DNA from: Phoronis australis
Lineage: Eukaryota; Phoronida; Phoronidae
Length of the DNA: 64,000 bases
Assembly: GCA_002633005.1 (NCBI GenBank)
Contig: NMRA01000202.1
Coordinates: forward strand, 435,977 to 499,976
Direction: 5' to 3'
The translations under genes and the position numbers were made by a program. Every line of letters begins with the position of its first letter. Positions within the stretch are counted from its first letter, which is position 1. The notes under the pieces are model-generated. The model did no database searches. It was not told where the DNA came from and was given only the letters and a program-made list of their open reading frames with translations. This document shows, in pieces, positions 11,936 to 24,012 of the stretch.

Positions 11936-12366
11936 GCCAAAACCGTCAGTTCGCATAAATGATTTTAACCAAATAGATTTTTTTGTCATTGGAGAAGAAT
12001 TTTGGGGCCTGATGAGGGTATATTTGAGTGACTCCTAGATGTGAATTGAAGTTCACATGTACCTTTATACTTTTAGTAATTGCCGAGATTACCCAACCTG
12101 GGAACCGTTAATAGGGTTGAACTGCTCTATCGGTCGATCATCTATTTGCTAACTACGCCGATCGCGATCGCAGTAATTGTCGATATTACCACTATTACTG
12201 CACTCACATAGGCGGATTTAGGGGGGGGGCCAGGGGGCCCGGGCCCCCCCCCTTGGCTGTTGCAAAAAAAATAAAACAGTAAGAGCGTAGGGAAATGGTG
12301 AGTTTATTAATTAACCCCGGTAATTAAAATTATATGGATGAAAAAAGATTTAAATGTGTGCAGTTT

Positions 12367-12605
12367 NNNNNNNNNNNNNNNNNNNNNNNNNNNNNNNNNN
12401 NNNNNNNNNNNNNNNNNNNNNNNNNNNNNNNNNNNNNNNNNNNNNNNNNNNNNNNNNNNNNNNNNNNNNNNNNNNNNNNNNNNNNNNNNNNNNNNNNNNN
12501 NNNNNNNNNNNNNNNNNNNNNNNNNNNNNNNNNNNNNNNNNNNNNNNNNNNNNNNNNNNNNNNNNNNNNNNNNNNNNNNNNNNNNNNNNNNNNNNNNNNN
12601 NNNNN
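12367..12605. other. Assembly gap (239 N)
   Basis: A run of 239 undetermined bases, flanked by sequence of the G/C-run element. Open frames that cross it have no meaning. Confidence 0.99.
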
Positions 12606-12789
12606 GTCATTGCCAACACGAAAAACGGATTTGGTCTTTTGGGCATTTTAAGACTATTTTAAATACGACAAATTTGTTAAGAATTGATGGCACAAAACGT
12701 GTAATAAGCATTACAAAAAGAAGTAGGTTTCGCGCGCAAACGCTGTGGACCATAAACAAGTAGGTCTCTTAATTTGAGTTTACTAGCTA

Positions 12790-12862
12790 AGTCGTGGTGG
12801 TGTAGTGGTAACGCACGCGCGCTCTGTGCGCAAGGTTGTGAGTTCGAGTCTTTGGTACTTGC
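12790..12862 (+). repeat. tRNA-like SINE promoter
   Basis: A box GTGGTGTAGTGGTAACGC and B box GAGTTCGAGTCT at tRNA spacing, with an imperfect anticodon arm. Acceptor ends do not pair, so it is a tRNA-derived repeat head rather than a working tRNA. Confidence 0.5.
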
Positions 12863-13108
12863 AGCTTTTCCTGTTTGACACGTTCTCCGTGTTTTTTGCC
12901 TTTTTTTCTTGGTTAATACTTCAGGAATCAAGGAAAATACTTGATTTTTAGAGGTCAAAACAGAAAAATTTCCTGGGCAAACCCCCCTCCCGACCTCCCC
13001 CCATTCGGTGCTATGTGCATCTACAATCGTGGTTCAGTGTGCGCAAATGCTTACAGCCGGACAAAATGTTGGGCCCCCCCCCTTGTGATATCCTAGATCC
13101 GCCACTGA

Positions 13109-14620
13109 CTCAACCTGGGAAACCAGCAACCCCAATTAAACTGGCAATCGTGCTAACCATTTGACTTACCGGCAGGCTCAAATGATTAAGTGGAAGCACG
13201 CCTACAACTACAGTAAGACGTACTTGGCCGTTAACGGTTGGTCGAGACTTGACACCGCCTGAATTTTGAGGCCTGGCTGACGCTGAGGCTGAGGCTGACA
13301 CTGAAGGGCTATGTTGGCCGTGTCAATTACCGACTACTGGATTATCAACTTTAAATAAAAAACATCGTGTGAAACATTAACTTGGTACTAGGGAAAATTC
13401 AATAAATGCACTACGTTAAAAATATACTCAAATAGCTCATTGTCGCTCAGAAAGTTGAAGCGAAATTCCTTCTTTCTACTGATTTTAAAACTGTCCGCTC
13501 AGTGACGGTCTCGTTTATCTCGCGAGATAGCACAGCCTAATCCAGACCGTCTCAGGCAGTGATCTACTTACCGTACCTGTACGTCTATTTAATGTCCACC
13601 TGAGCATCGCGTGTAGTCAATGAGGGGTCATCACCTTGACCTTTCTTGTACCTGAGACCACAGATTCATGTGCCTGTCGTATACATTGTAGATTCGTATT
13701 CGCCGCAAATGATAGGAACCTCACCACCAGCTGGTACATGTATAAGCTAGAGTACAGGGAAAACACCTAGACAGCTGCCTCACGAGGAAACACCGACGCT
13801 ACAAAAGGTCTGGTGTCCGAATTGATGCCTCTTTGTCTGCGTGCCGCGGCGATGAAACACGTTTTAATCATCGTAAAATAAACGAAACTGTATTGTCTAT
13901 ACATACAGAGCTTGTTTTATTCCATGACAAGTAATTAAGTAATAGGCTCCTGACGTAATTAGGAGTGCTCACAATCATGGTGTAATTGATCAGAATGAAC
14001 TGCCGATAGAGCAGACGATTTACAGGAAAATAGATCCAACATTCAGTACACAGTGTTTAACTCTTGAAATACTAAAGTTTATCTTGAACGGTGACATATT
14101 TCAATTCGATAAAAAACGTACTCTTGTCAATTCACGACAAAAATCCGACAGAACTTTCATAAACGGTTTCGTGAGGTTTTACCATGCAATAGGAGAAACT
14201 GGAATGCCAGCTCCCATTACGAGCAGCCGTGGTTGCGTCGCACATGTGTGGATAGTTGTTTACTTCCGTTTCCTCCGGTGTTGATTTTGCTATGGATAAG
14301 GTACAGGGCGAAATCTATTTCTTAGGCTCGCATGAACTCAGTTAAGAGCTATCATCACCGAAAACTACTTCCGAAATGACTTCATAAATTTGCAGTATTC
14401 TACAGTCTAAGTAGCCCAAGTTGTGAAACTGATGACCATTTGCTTGCGGTCCGGGACGCGGAGGGCGTGTAACGCAGTCACACAGACAGTTACAGTGATT
14501 TCAAAAGTTTTCTTTAGAAATATATCCTCATGGTTCAGCGCCTAGTGAGCGCCAAAACCATAATAAAATTTTGCTTAGGATCGATGATAACAAAACTATT
14601 AACAAAATTGCCTCAAAATT
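13109..14620. other. Intergenic, no supported gene
   Basis: Only short frames. The stretch at 13270-13305 has repeated GCTGA(G/C) hexamers, a minor low-complexity patch. Confidence 0.5.
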
Positions 14621-14627
14621 ATTTTGA

Positions 14628-14698
14628 AAATAGGACACTTCCCACTGGCTCTACAAAATTGACACTAGGCCAATGGGCCAATGAGAAGTGTCCTATTT
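14628..14698. repeat. Stem-loop forming inverted repeat
   Basis: Arms of 22 bases (AAATAGGACACTTC at the left outer end, GAAGTGTCCTATTT at the right) with two mismatches and a 27-base loop. It could be a small foldback element or a structured transcript; nothing shows which. Confidence 0.65.
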
Positions 14699-15647
14699 AC
14701 ATTGGTATTGTTACTATAAATTATCGTAACATTGTCATTTCTCAGTAGTATTGCAAAAGAGTCGTATCGTAAGAAATCTCTTGATGAGCTCTTGATGCTG
14801 TTTGATTACATCAAAGAAGAAAGTAATTTACTTAATTAAAACATACTGATCAATATTTTAGTCATGTATGACATGTAACAAAAATATTTTAACTCTAAAA
14901 ATCAATTCTATTTCCGATAATCAGTCAACTAATTGATTGATGTGATTAGCACATTAATATAACTGCGGAATGTTTGTTTTTCAACAGTGGCAAAAGTTTC
15001 CCGTTAAAACTGTGAAAGAACAAAACAACTCAATTCACTTTCAAGACTTTGATTTATTTAATTTCAGATTTTTATAAGTTGTAGTGAGGTTTAAACACAT
15101 GAAGAAAAGTGGAGTGATTGACTGTAAAGAATAAAAACTGTAAAAACTGTAAATATGAAAAAAGGAAAATATTATTGTAAAAATGGTCAAAAACCAAACC
15201 AAGAAACCTAGATGTAGAACAAAAATAATTTTAGATACCTGTAAGAAGAATATAATATCTAAGTTGGTGCAAAGTAAACACTTTTACAACCCGAAAACAA
15301 CTAGCGTCTACATAAAATGCACTACAACTGCAACAATCGTTTGTCCCAGGCTGAATCGGTGATATTCGTCAGCAATACTTTCCATTTCAACGGCATCAAA
15401 CTGTGCGAGTTTTCCAGAACGATTGAGAGCTGCTGAACGGAAAAATGTATTTTTTATCTGCTGAGGTGAAAGCCAGTCTTATTTGGAGAAATGAAATTCT
15501 TGTTTTTGTTCATGACCTAAGAAGTTCTGGTTGGTTCAGCCTTGTTGTCTGTTGTTTCACCTTTACAAAATATGGGGGTGACGCTATCCGAAAACTATGT
15601 TTTCAGCTACATAACAACTAACTTGACCCAACTGGATTCAGTGCATT

Positions 15648-16962
15648 CTATTCTTCCAGCAATTCTTCCAGCGTTTCCAGTGACATCTCAAACTCAAGCT
15701 TGGGTTTAGAACCTTTCTTGGGTGGGCACATATTTTACTTTTGCTTGGCCTCCATCTGATTCCAAGCTGAGCTCGATGATTTGCACAAGCAGTCAATTCT
15801 AGGGGCAAACTGTTGTAAACAAGCCCACTCTGGCAGGAAGCAGCTGCCACTCCGTCGGCAGGGAATAGGACCTTGTCGTGATTTTAATATATTTCAGATG
15901 GTCTGTGATGGACCTACTGTAATTAGCTAATGCTTCAATTGCTAACTTGTTTGGGTATTCCTTTGAAGCTCCACAAACCAGATTGAAAGAACAGAATGAT
16001 GCTAATTGAACACACTGTCACTGCTTCATCCAATGGCTTCATCCACCTCGGCAGCCATTTTCTTCCTTTAGCGATATCAGTGACTCCTGGAAATAGTAAT
16101 TCACAGAAAAAGAAAACAAATATACGGATTTCATTGAATTTTATGTGCTAAAAATACACCAAGAAATTTACAACAATCTTGAGAAACTTTGGATATCAAA
16201 ACTCAACATTTTCGCTGATTAGTAGCAATTGTCACAGGAGTTCACTTTGGCTGAGGTGACTGTGAAAAATGACTCATTTCTATATGAAAACATGTGTAAA
16301 GAGGCCTTCATCCTATAAGCTATAGATATGGCGGTAGTTTTGAATCCACACATCTATTCCAATTTGTCTTCGGATGAGATTCACTAATTGCAAACTAGGT
16401 AAGTTTTCTATCTGCTTAGTTGACCCCATGATCCTTCAAACACAAAATGCGGAAGTTTAGGCGCAACTTCACGTTTTTATTTATTACTTTTACGAAGACA
16501 ATGGATGACTTTATGCAAAACACGGACTATTTCAGTTACCAGTAGCTTCTGTAATTACTTACAATACTTTTGGTTAAGTTTTGATACAGATTTTCAGAGA
16601 AAATTGAGGTAGCTGACTTTTAAGCTACCTAAAGCGATATAATTTGTTTCCAATGCATTATAGTAATTACCACAAGAAAGTAAACAAAAATGCATAATAT
16701 AATTCAAATCCGTGACATAGGGCTTGTCACCCCTGTACGGATTTTTGTTTGGTCTGAAGAGTACTGCATAGCGGCTGCAACACTCAGGGCAGGTTTTCGA
16801 GTGATGTACCTGACAAGTGAAATACTTAGTATTGAATAGCCGGTCGAAATAATACCACTCACAGTCCTTCACATGCATCTCTCTTGGTGATTTCTGGCTC
16901 TTGGTATGACTTAAGTCCATAGACAGTGGCCCATGAAGTACATTGAGACTTCTTGAGTTCAA
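15648..16962 (-). pseudogene. Broken coding remnant, unassigned family
   Basis: Several coding-like segments follow each other in order on the - strand in different frames. From 16962: a 122-codon frame with a Cys/His cluster (SKTCPECCSRY near residue 60). Around 16390-16320: QLVNLIRRQIGIDVWIQNYR. After a good acceptor (CTATTTCCAG near 16090): VTDIAKGRKWLPRWMKPLDE. Then EYPNKLAIEALANY and HLKYIKITTRSYSLPTEWQL, and finally KPKLEFEMSLETLEELLEE before TAG at 15648-15650. They do not join into one frame and I cannot confirm splice sites for all. It is either a decayed transposon-derived gene or an unrecognised multi-exon gene. Zinc binding by the Cys/His cluster is inference only. Confidence 0.35.
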
Positions 16963-16989
16963 ACAAAAACAGACGCGAGTCTAAAAGTC

Positions 16990-18985
16990 TCCGGGAACGG
17001 TCGGTTATGACTTGGAAAGGTATAGTAAGCAAAAATAGATCAACACGGAAAGTGCATCATTTATTTCCAATTTCAGGTAAGTTTCTTGAGTCACTGAAAC
17101 GCAAGACAGCATAAAATGTCGGTTTCAAAACCCTTGTACTATCCTGAAAAGACGTAGTTATATGATCAGAACTTTCGAAGCCATGTTGTTTTGGTCTGCC
17201 TCGTGTGTGCTTTGTTCTGCACCAAACAAGGTCAGTGTCGGAAAAAGTTTGACTGGCACTGGTTTTAGTTCTATATTTTTTATTTGGTTGTTCTATTTGT
17301 TTATTACCAGATAAGCACTTAATTGGTCAGAGCCAAGGTCAGTGATTATGAAATTTGTTCACAACACGTTTCTGGAGAACTTAGAAGGTTACGACTTCGG
17401 CCTGGAAAGTTCTCGAACCCACTATGTTTGTATTACGTTTGTGCAGGTTCTACAAAGTTCTAGACTGTGTTTGAATTGCTATTTTGTTTTTGTCCTCGTC
17501 TGCCAGTAGTCACTTAATGCGTATAGTGTACATGTCTGCTGCTGTATCATGCATGCATGTGTATGATAAAATAAAGTGGTGCACATACACCTGAATTCAT
17601 GTATTACAGATCTCTAGGATGTCGAAAGACATAAGGCACAAGTACATTTTTTCATGGAAGATGCTCCGACCTAACAAGTAATGTATTGCAAAAGAAAAGT
17701 GTCCGTAAAGGGTAGGGGCGATACCTCTTAACTATTTGCGTTTTATATTCTTTTTCTCTCTGTCTCGGTTCTCGTCTCACAGAGGACTGGGCTTTGAACA
17801 TTCAGTTAAAATATCAGCTAGGGATGATTAAGCCTTGACTACAAGACTCGAAGCAAAACCACGCACCCTAAGAGCTCTCACCATTCACAAAGGCCTGAAA
17901 AATTGAAAGTTCTTTCTATCTCCCCTTTTCTATTGGCTGTACTAGACCACATTTGACCTAACTAAAATAGAGCAATGGTTCATCCCTATCCCCTGTGTAC
18001 GACTGGAGCACACCACCCCACGTATATACCGATACATGTATTGACCTGACTTAAAAATATTACGCAGGTTTGTCTCTACCTGATGGTTATGGCAGGAATG
18101 CGCTAAGTTGCGTATAGCTGGGGTTGTTCCCTCCTGAGCGGAAGATAGTTGATACATTGTTTGATCCTTAGGTAAGCGTCCTGTGTGAGACGCCCGCAAA
18201 AACGTGTTCTTTTGCGCAGCATCTGTCTCTTGTTAAGAAGTCGACGGCTTCCCGGGTAACAATCACGTCGTATTTTATCAGCTCACGAGCGGGCGTACAT
18301 TGGATTAACCGATAAGATGACTTTAGTAAACAGAAGATGTACCTCAGTTAGAAAGTTAGAGAGACAGAAAACGAGAACGGTAAAGCTTCTTTCATTTCAT
18401 TTAAATGTCATTCAAATGAAGTGCATTGATATTACGGTGATAATCCATAGTTTTACGACATCCACCCTTGGCAGTTGAAGTCAAAAAGAGATTCGTGATC
18501 GGTTATTGCGAAAATTTGACTCATGGATTGCTGGATATTGACCTTATAGTGCACTGGCTTTTATCGCGTACTCCGAAACTCTCTCCGGGGCATAACACGA
18601 TTGTGCATATGTCACGTCTTGTCATCCTACAGGTGAGACAGAGTTTCATAATGAGCACAGATATTATTTTTATTGCTGTCACTGCCGTACAGAGCTGTGA
18701 TAATTAAGTTATTGCTGTCGATTACATGTAACACGGGTCAGAACTCGTTCTTTCTCTTGAAAAAACACTTCTACTTTGCTTCGTCGTTCAACGTGACGTT
18801 AGATGACGGTTATTTCATCATAATTATCGAGCCCATAATTAATAACATGTATATGGTTCGGGGCTCATAACCACCGAATACATCTCATTGTTGATACCAT
18901 TTTGTAAATCATTCGCTAGAATGGCGCCACCGGGTACGCAAAGCAGTATGCAGAATGAGTGGTATTTTAGAGTTCACTGCGGAAA
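16990..18985. other. Intergenic, no supported gene
   Basis: AT-rich sequence with only short frames and no repeats that I could match elsewhere in the window. Confidence 0.5.
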
Positions 18986-19028
18986 AGCCGCATATGGTAC
19001 GCGTTATTGATACCCGAAATGTTCCTTG

Positions 19029-19134
19029 CGATTGGTCATTTTGAAGTTAAGCCTCCAGTATTGTGTGGCAGTCAATAGCTGTTGCCTTGAGCTAGGGTAC
19101 GGTCACTTCCTGAATATTGTAAAATTTGGCCTTA
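19029..19134 (+). repeat. Direct repeat, left copy (single-N join)
   Basis: About 106 bases starting GCGATTGGTCATTTTGAAG, repeated almost exactly at 19517-19623 immediately after a single N at 19516. After the shared block the two copies diverge completely. Confidence 0.9.
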
Positions 19135-19515
19135 AAAGGGAACTGTATTTTATTCTGAATAAATTCTGGTTAGTTTTCTATGAATTGTTGATTAATTTCA
19201 CAAATAATTCAACACCAAATATTAAACTTATATTCTCTAACGAAGCTAAAAAAATTACCGGCTTGGAGCGCTGCTTAGTTTCGTGACGTATTTGGCGGGG
19301 GCCAAGTCACTGTCCTGTGTCAGCGTGCAATCAAGTAGCGTTTTTCATATTGTCGGAATAAGAAATTTTAGTGTGAAATGTCGGGTCACCAGGGATAACT
19401 GTTTGAGCCGAGGCAACACAAAGTGATACCCAGTCATCGTCATCGTCAGACGAAAAAAATTGCCGGTGCAACCAGTCCGTATCAACAATTTACACTGGTG
19501 TGACTGTGCCGAGGG

Positions 19516-19623
19516 NGCGATTGGTCATTTTGAAGTTAAGCCTCCAGTATTGTGTGGCAGTCAATAGCTGTTGCCTTGAGCTAGGGTACGGTCACTTCCT
19601 GAATATTGTAAAATTTGGCCTTA
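19516..19623 (+). repeat. Direct repeat, right copy, starting at single N
   Basis: The N at 19516 marks a contig join. The following bases repeat 19029-19134, then continue with unrelated sequence. This could be an unmerged overlap with a structural difference between haplotypes, or two copies of a short repeat. Confidence 0.85.
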
Positions 19624-22600
19624 AGGATAGCCTTTCTTGGATTAGGCCTATTAAGTTCTTTACAATACATCCACGTACAGCCGAAATACCAGTTAAAGGA
19701 ACATGTGTAAAACGTGATGACAGCCGGTCACATTCTCAGTAAAATGATTTCTTGCAGCAGCAGAATGCAGTGAACGTGGAATTTCTGGACGTGGTAATCA
19801 TTGCTTTGTTTGCATTAGAGTGCATACACACATAGGCTTCAACTTGTATAAACGAGTTCATTTAGATAACCTGAAACGTACCACACTACCTTTACCCACG
19901 TGCATGCAATTGCTGTTAATTACAATGTTGAAAATTGTTAAGGTTAATATTGAAAGAGACAAGGAATAAGATAAAGCACAGATATCTCAGGTGTGGATGA
20001 CTAACTGTTGCTACGGAATTATAGCAGAGGAAGAAAGATATACACGCAAACAATAAACAGATTGTCATGTTAAGTTATCAGGGAACAAATGGGGTGTGTG
20101 TACTGTTAGAAATCTGCGCTCCATCAAAGAAACTAACTTTTATTTAAAACTCTTGCCCCTGTTACGGCATATCTCTACTTAATCTTCACTATCCCTGAGA
20201 CTGGAAAGAACTGTCACTGTCACTATTTTTCAAAGTAAGTGATCAATTCGGGTGATTTCACTTGCGGCGCTGGTGTATTTTTGTCTAATTTCAAATGTGT
20301 ATGTAGAAATCGTCATAAGCGCTTTGTATGGAATCGAACTGACTTTCGACCGGTTTTGGCTACCTTCATAAATCCAAGGAAATAAAACACGAGGCACGAA
20401 AATTGATCTAATTTTTGTTTTTTTTTCCATTGTAGAAATTTCTATTTTGTAACGTGGTATGTTACAGGCATCCGTTAACCCCATTCTACGCCTTGTACCG
20501 CATATGTTTTATAAGCCCATGGGCCTAAGTCCGGAAATCCTTGTTTCAAATAGCTTTAGCAAAATTTTTCCATAAAGAGACGCATGCGCTTAAAGTTCAC
20601 TTCCGGCATATGCAGCTCTACGCTTACAACAAAGACTTCACTATGTGGTGAAATCGTAACTAATGAATGTTATAATGTTCTTTTCAAGCTGCATTTCACT
20701 CTGTTAAGCTCCGTTGTTATCTCAAACCTTATTTAATGGCCTTTAACATATGTTTAAATTTAAAATTTTATGTTAAAGAAAGGTACATTCATACCAAAAT
20801 AACCCCTCGGTCGATTTTAAAGGAACCCATTTTAAATGAAACTTCACCAGTTACCTCAAAAACGCTGTTAGGAATGTTCGATTAGCCTTTTCGTTTGATT
20901 TCTCTGACAAATCAACTCGCAAAACGTAAGGTATTGTTGTTAAAAATGGAAGTCGTATTCGTCTTTGTTACATTACGCAAAAACAAGGCCTTCATATCAA
21001 AAATCCTAATGGCATTTTTGAGATTGATGAATAAACATTAAGTTTGGAAAGTTTCAGTGAAATCCATCGAGCCGTTTTTGAGAACTCGTATTCCTAAGTT
21101 CAAATTAAGCGGATTTGCTGAAGCCGAGAAAAAGCCGATTAAGTTGAGACGTGTGAAAATTTAAAGATTTTCGATTACTTATTCGTCGAAAACAGGTTTT
21201 CGGTCAATATAACCTATACATCCCTTAGCCGTGTTCATTATTTCAACATTCACGCGCAATGTCGACTGAATTTGCAGTGAGTAATTAACTTAATTATGAC
21301 AAAAACGTTTTATCAGCCAAGTCAAGACACAATAATTCATCGAATCTAACAAGGCTATACGGACGGAGCCAATATATTCAGTAGATTAAGCTGGTGCATT
21401 GTGGTCCACTTTAAAGTAGGTCAACAGTTCATTGTTAGACACACTACGCGCTGGAAGACTGATATGAAAACACAGTACGAAATGGGTACAGAAATCGGGT
21501 CGGTGGTTAAAGGCACTTTCTATCATATGTTCATGTCGTTGACGCAATATTATGTCGACTCGGTAAATCAAAGGACTGAGGGTACATACGGAGCTGTTCT
21601 GTGCCTGGCAGGAGATTCCATTTGAGGGACAGCCCGTAACCTTTGACCTCGGATAAGTAGTAAAGAAATTTCCACGGGGTTGTGCGGTTCCAAGGTGGTT
21701 CTGCAAAATCTTTTTTCTCGGTACACGGTACAGTATATATTTCGTATTTGAAGTTCCACGAGAATGAAGATAAGGTATTTTGCTAGACATATGTGAAGTA
21801 TTGTAAAAATGGTAATTTTTTTAACAAGGCTTGAGATGTCCTTAAACGAAAATCGATTTAGACATTTTACTGTCTTAAAATTGACCTCATAATATCCCTT
21901 ACCGCATTGCTCGTACATGCAGCTTGGTTTGTCGGCTCATTCGGCAACAATTTAAGATCGGGTGGGCGTTATAATGATTTTAAACATCAAAGCGCTTCTG
22001 TTTAGAAGTCAACATTGGCAGCTTAATACTGAAGAACCGTGTTTTGGTCGCCTTGGTATGTTTTTCCAAATTCAGACCATCGGTCCTTCAGACAAATGAC
22101 CCTTCATATTATGGACCATGATCGATTCTTAAAATTCCAAAAAATAGAGATATTCCTTTGCTTAAGACTTACTAGCGACTATTAATTTGATATAGTAACA
22201 ATACAAATTATAGAACGATTAAGTGCATGCTTTTTAGTATAAAGAACCAATTGTCCGAAAACATTCGAACTAGTTAAAATAAGGAATTCCTTGCTTTGTC
22301 GTTCAAACACAGCATGCGGTGAAGAAATTCGTGAAAAGACATAGCAGAGGAAAAAATTTAATCTTCGGTTTTTACTTGTTCTATGTGATGTATTGTTCTT
22401 TATGTTGTAAGGATATGTAGCTGCGGCCACCCAACCCCAGTCATTTATCCACTAATCATTAATTATATGGTTTCTGGGTGAATAAATGTATTGAAAAAAT
22501 AGAAAATTAAGAACGCCGGCTTTTAAGAGATAAAAATCACCGACAATCAGTATTTTTCTTGCAGTGGTGAGTTTAGTGGGACTTCCACTATTCGAGTAAG

Positions 22601-22831
22601 TCAATCTTATTTTGGAAACAAAAGTGAAAGACATGACATGTGTTGTTTATATAATCAAAACAACACTAAAGAAATAAAAAATAACATTGATGATCACGTT
22701 TTTAATGATCATGCATTTTAAAATTGTATGATTTCAAATGAGAATTATTTTCAAGGAATGCATGAGTGATTAGTCTGAGCCAGGAGCGATTTGGTTCATT
22801 GTGTATCACGTTAATGTATGATAATTACAGA
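19624..22831. other. Intergenic, no supported gene
   Basis: Frames up to about 130 codons occur on both strands near 21390-21920, overlapping each other in opposite senses, without motifs. I could assign nothing here. Confidence 0.5.
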
Positions 22832-23082
22832 CATGCGCGCACCCACCCTTTAATTTGGGAGGGGCTCGAATTCTTGACGTCGTGGACCTTATCCTAACAA
22901 AACAGCGAGCGGACTAAAAAGACTGGAGCACCACTGTGAAGTGCGCGTTCGCGCTTATTTAGTGTTCTTTTGTTCCGTTATCTCGGACTTTTTGTCGCTC
23001 AGAGGCGGACCTTTTTTACCTACTTCGCCAAATGGGGGGCTCATTTGAGCCCCCCCCCGAGCCCCCCATGGGTGCGCGCATG
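22832..23082. mobile_element. Small inverted-repeat transposon (MITE C), copy 1
   Basis: About 250 bp bounded by CATGCGCGCACCCA on the left and ATGGGTGCGCGCATG on the right. Near the right end are C/G runs and the block TACTTCGCCAAATGGGGGG; the same block in reverse, with the adjoining GCGAAGT and CCGCCTC motifs, occurs at 56690-56922. No coding capacity. Confidence 0.75.
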
Positions 23083-23731
23083 ACAGAGAGATGAGTTAAC
23101 CCCACCATTCAGATGTCTCTCTCATGAGCATCCGTGGTCATGTTACCCTAAGTTTTACTCCGGTTTTTCACTCATAGGGTATGCCCAATTCCAGATCAGC
23201 AGACGCGGCTCCTTATACAAAACAGGCGGTTATCAGATTAACTTTGCGTAAAGGAGGCTTTTGATCAACTGCCTTGTGACATTTTACCAGACAAGTTGAA
23301 ACTGAAAGCTTAGAAAGTTATTGCTGATAAAATACGTTTTGAAAACCGAGAATGATTCTATTCGACTAAACATTTGTCATGTACCAGCACATCGCGTTCG
23401 ATTGTAATATAGGCCCACATTGCAGTGATGGGTGTTAGAGCATTCACGTATTAATGTCAGATAAATATTTGATGATGACTTGTCCACTTTTTATCGTTAC
23501 TTGGGCATGTTCTAATGTGATACGAAATCAAACAGGTAGTTGTTTTTCAAAATGTAGTTTTTCGGTTTTGAGCCAAGTTATTGATCACCTATATTAAGAA
23601 TCATTTATTAAACAGCTTGATTAGACCACAGTTGACGCATATAATGACCTGTCGTGAGCCATCTATCAAGTACTAATTATTTCCAAGATCACCTCCAATT
23701 TGAATTAGGAACAAGTCGTGACCAAGATCAT

Positions 23732-23739
23732 TATAAAAG
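23732..23739 (+). promoter_or_regulatory. TATA box upstream of aquaporin 2
   Basis: TATAAAAG about 375 bases before the aquaporin 2 start codon and 41 before another ATG at 23773. A start site about 30 bases downstream would fall near 23762. Prediction from sequence only. Confidence 0.45.
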
Positions 23740-23772
23740 GACGTGATGCAATAATAAGTTTGACGGGCGGCG

Positions 23773-24012
23773 ATGTTACAGCTACTTTTAAAAGTTATTT
23801 ATACCAAATGCTTTCGGAAATTGCATACAGTCGTATTCTGTGGCATCGTTTTAATCTCATTATATGTTATTAGGTCTTGCTTGTGCCGCTCAATTGCAAA
23901 GCACAACAGGATCGAATTTCGTAATGAAGATTTACCGAGTGGGATTTCGGTGAGGAGAAACAACAAAACAGAATTAAATATTGAAAACTTGAAAATTTTT
24001 ATTGTAGATTGA
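23773..24012 (+). CDS. 79-codon ORF with one membrane segment, upstream of aquaporin 2
   Basis: ATG just below the TATA box in GGCGGCGATGT context. The product has a basic N-terminus, one strong hydrophobic segment at about residues 18-37 (HTVVFCGIVLISLYVIRSCL) and a polar tail ending KIFIVD, resembling the anchor of a type II Golgi protein. It stops 95 bases before the aquaporin ATG. It may be an upstream ORF in the 5' leader, or a first exon of another transcript: ATTTCG|GTGAGG at about 23950 is an acceptable donor. Function unknown. Confidence 0.3.
   Translation: MLQLLLKVIYTKCFRKLHTVVFCGIVLISLYVIRSCLCRSIAKHNRIEFRNEDLPSGISVRRNNKTELNIENLKIFIVD

Larger units (their letters stand above)
12204..13108. 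mobile_element. G/C-run repeat element with GGCGGATYTAGG ends
   Basis: The left end reads GGCGGATTTAGG followed by long G and C runs; the right end is C runs followed by CCTAGATCCGCC, its inverted complement with one change. A tRNA-like promoter lies inside, and a sequencing gap interrupts it. A further GGCGGATCTAG end is seen at about 50123. No transposase frame is visible in the sequenced part, so it appears to be a SINE-like or non-autonomous DNA element. Confidence 0.55.

Noticed and set aside
12334-12763. Frames of about 100-140 codons
   Set aside because: They run through the 239-N gap.
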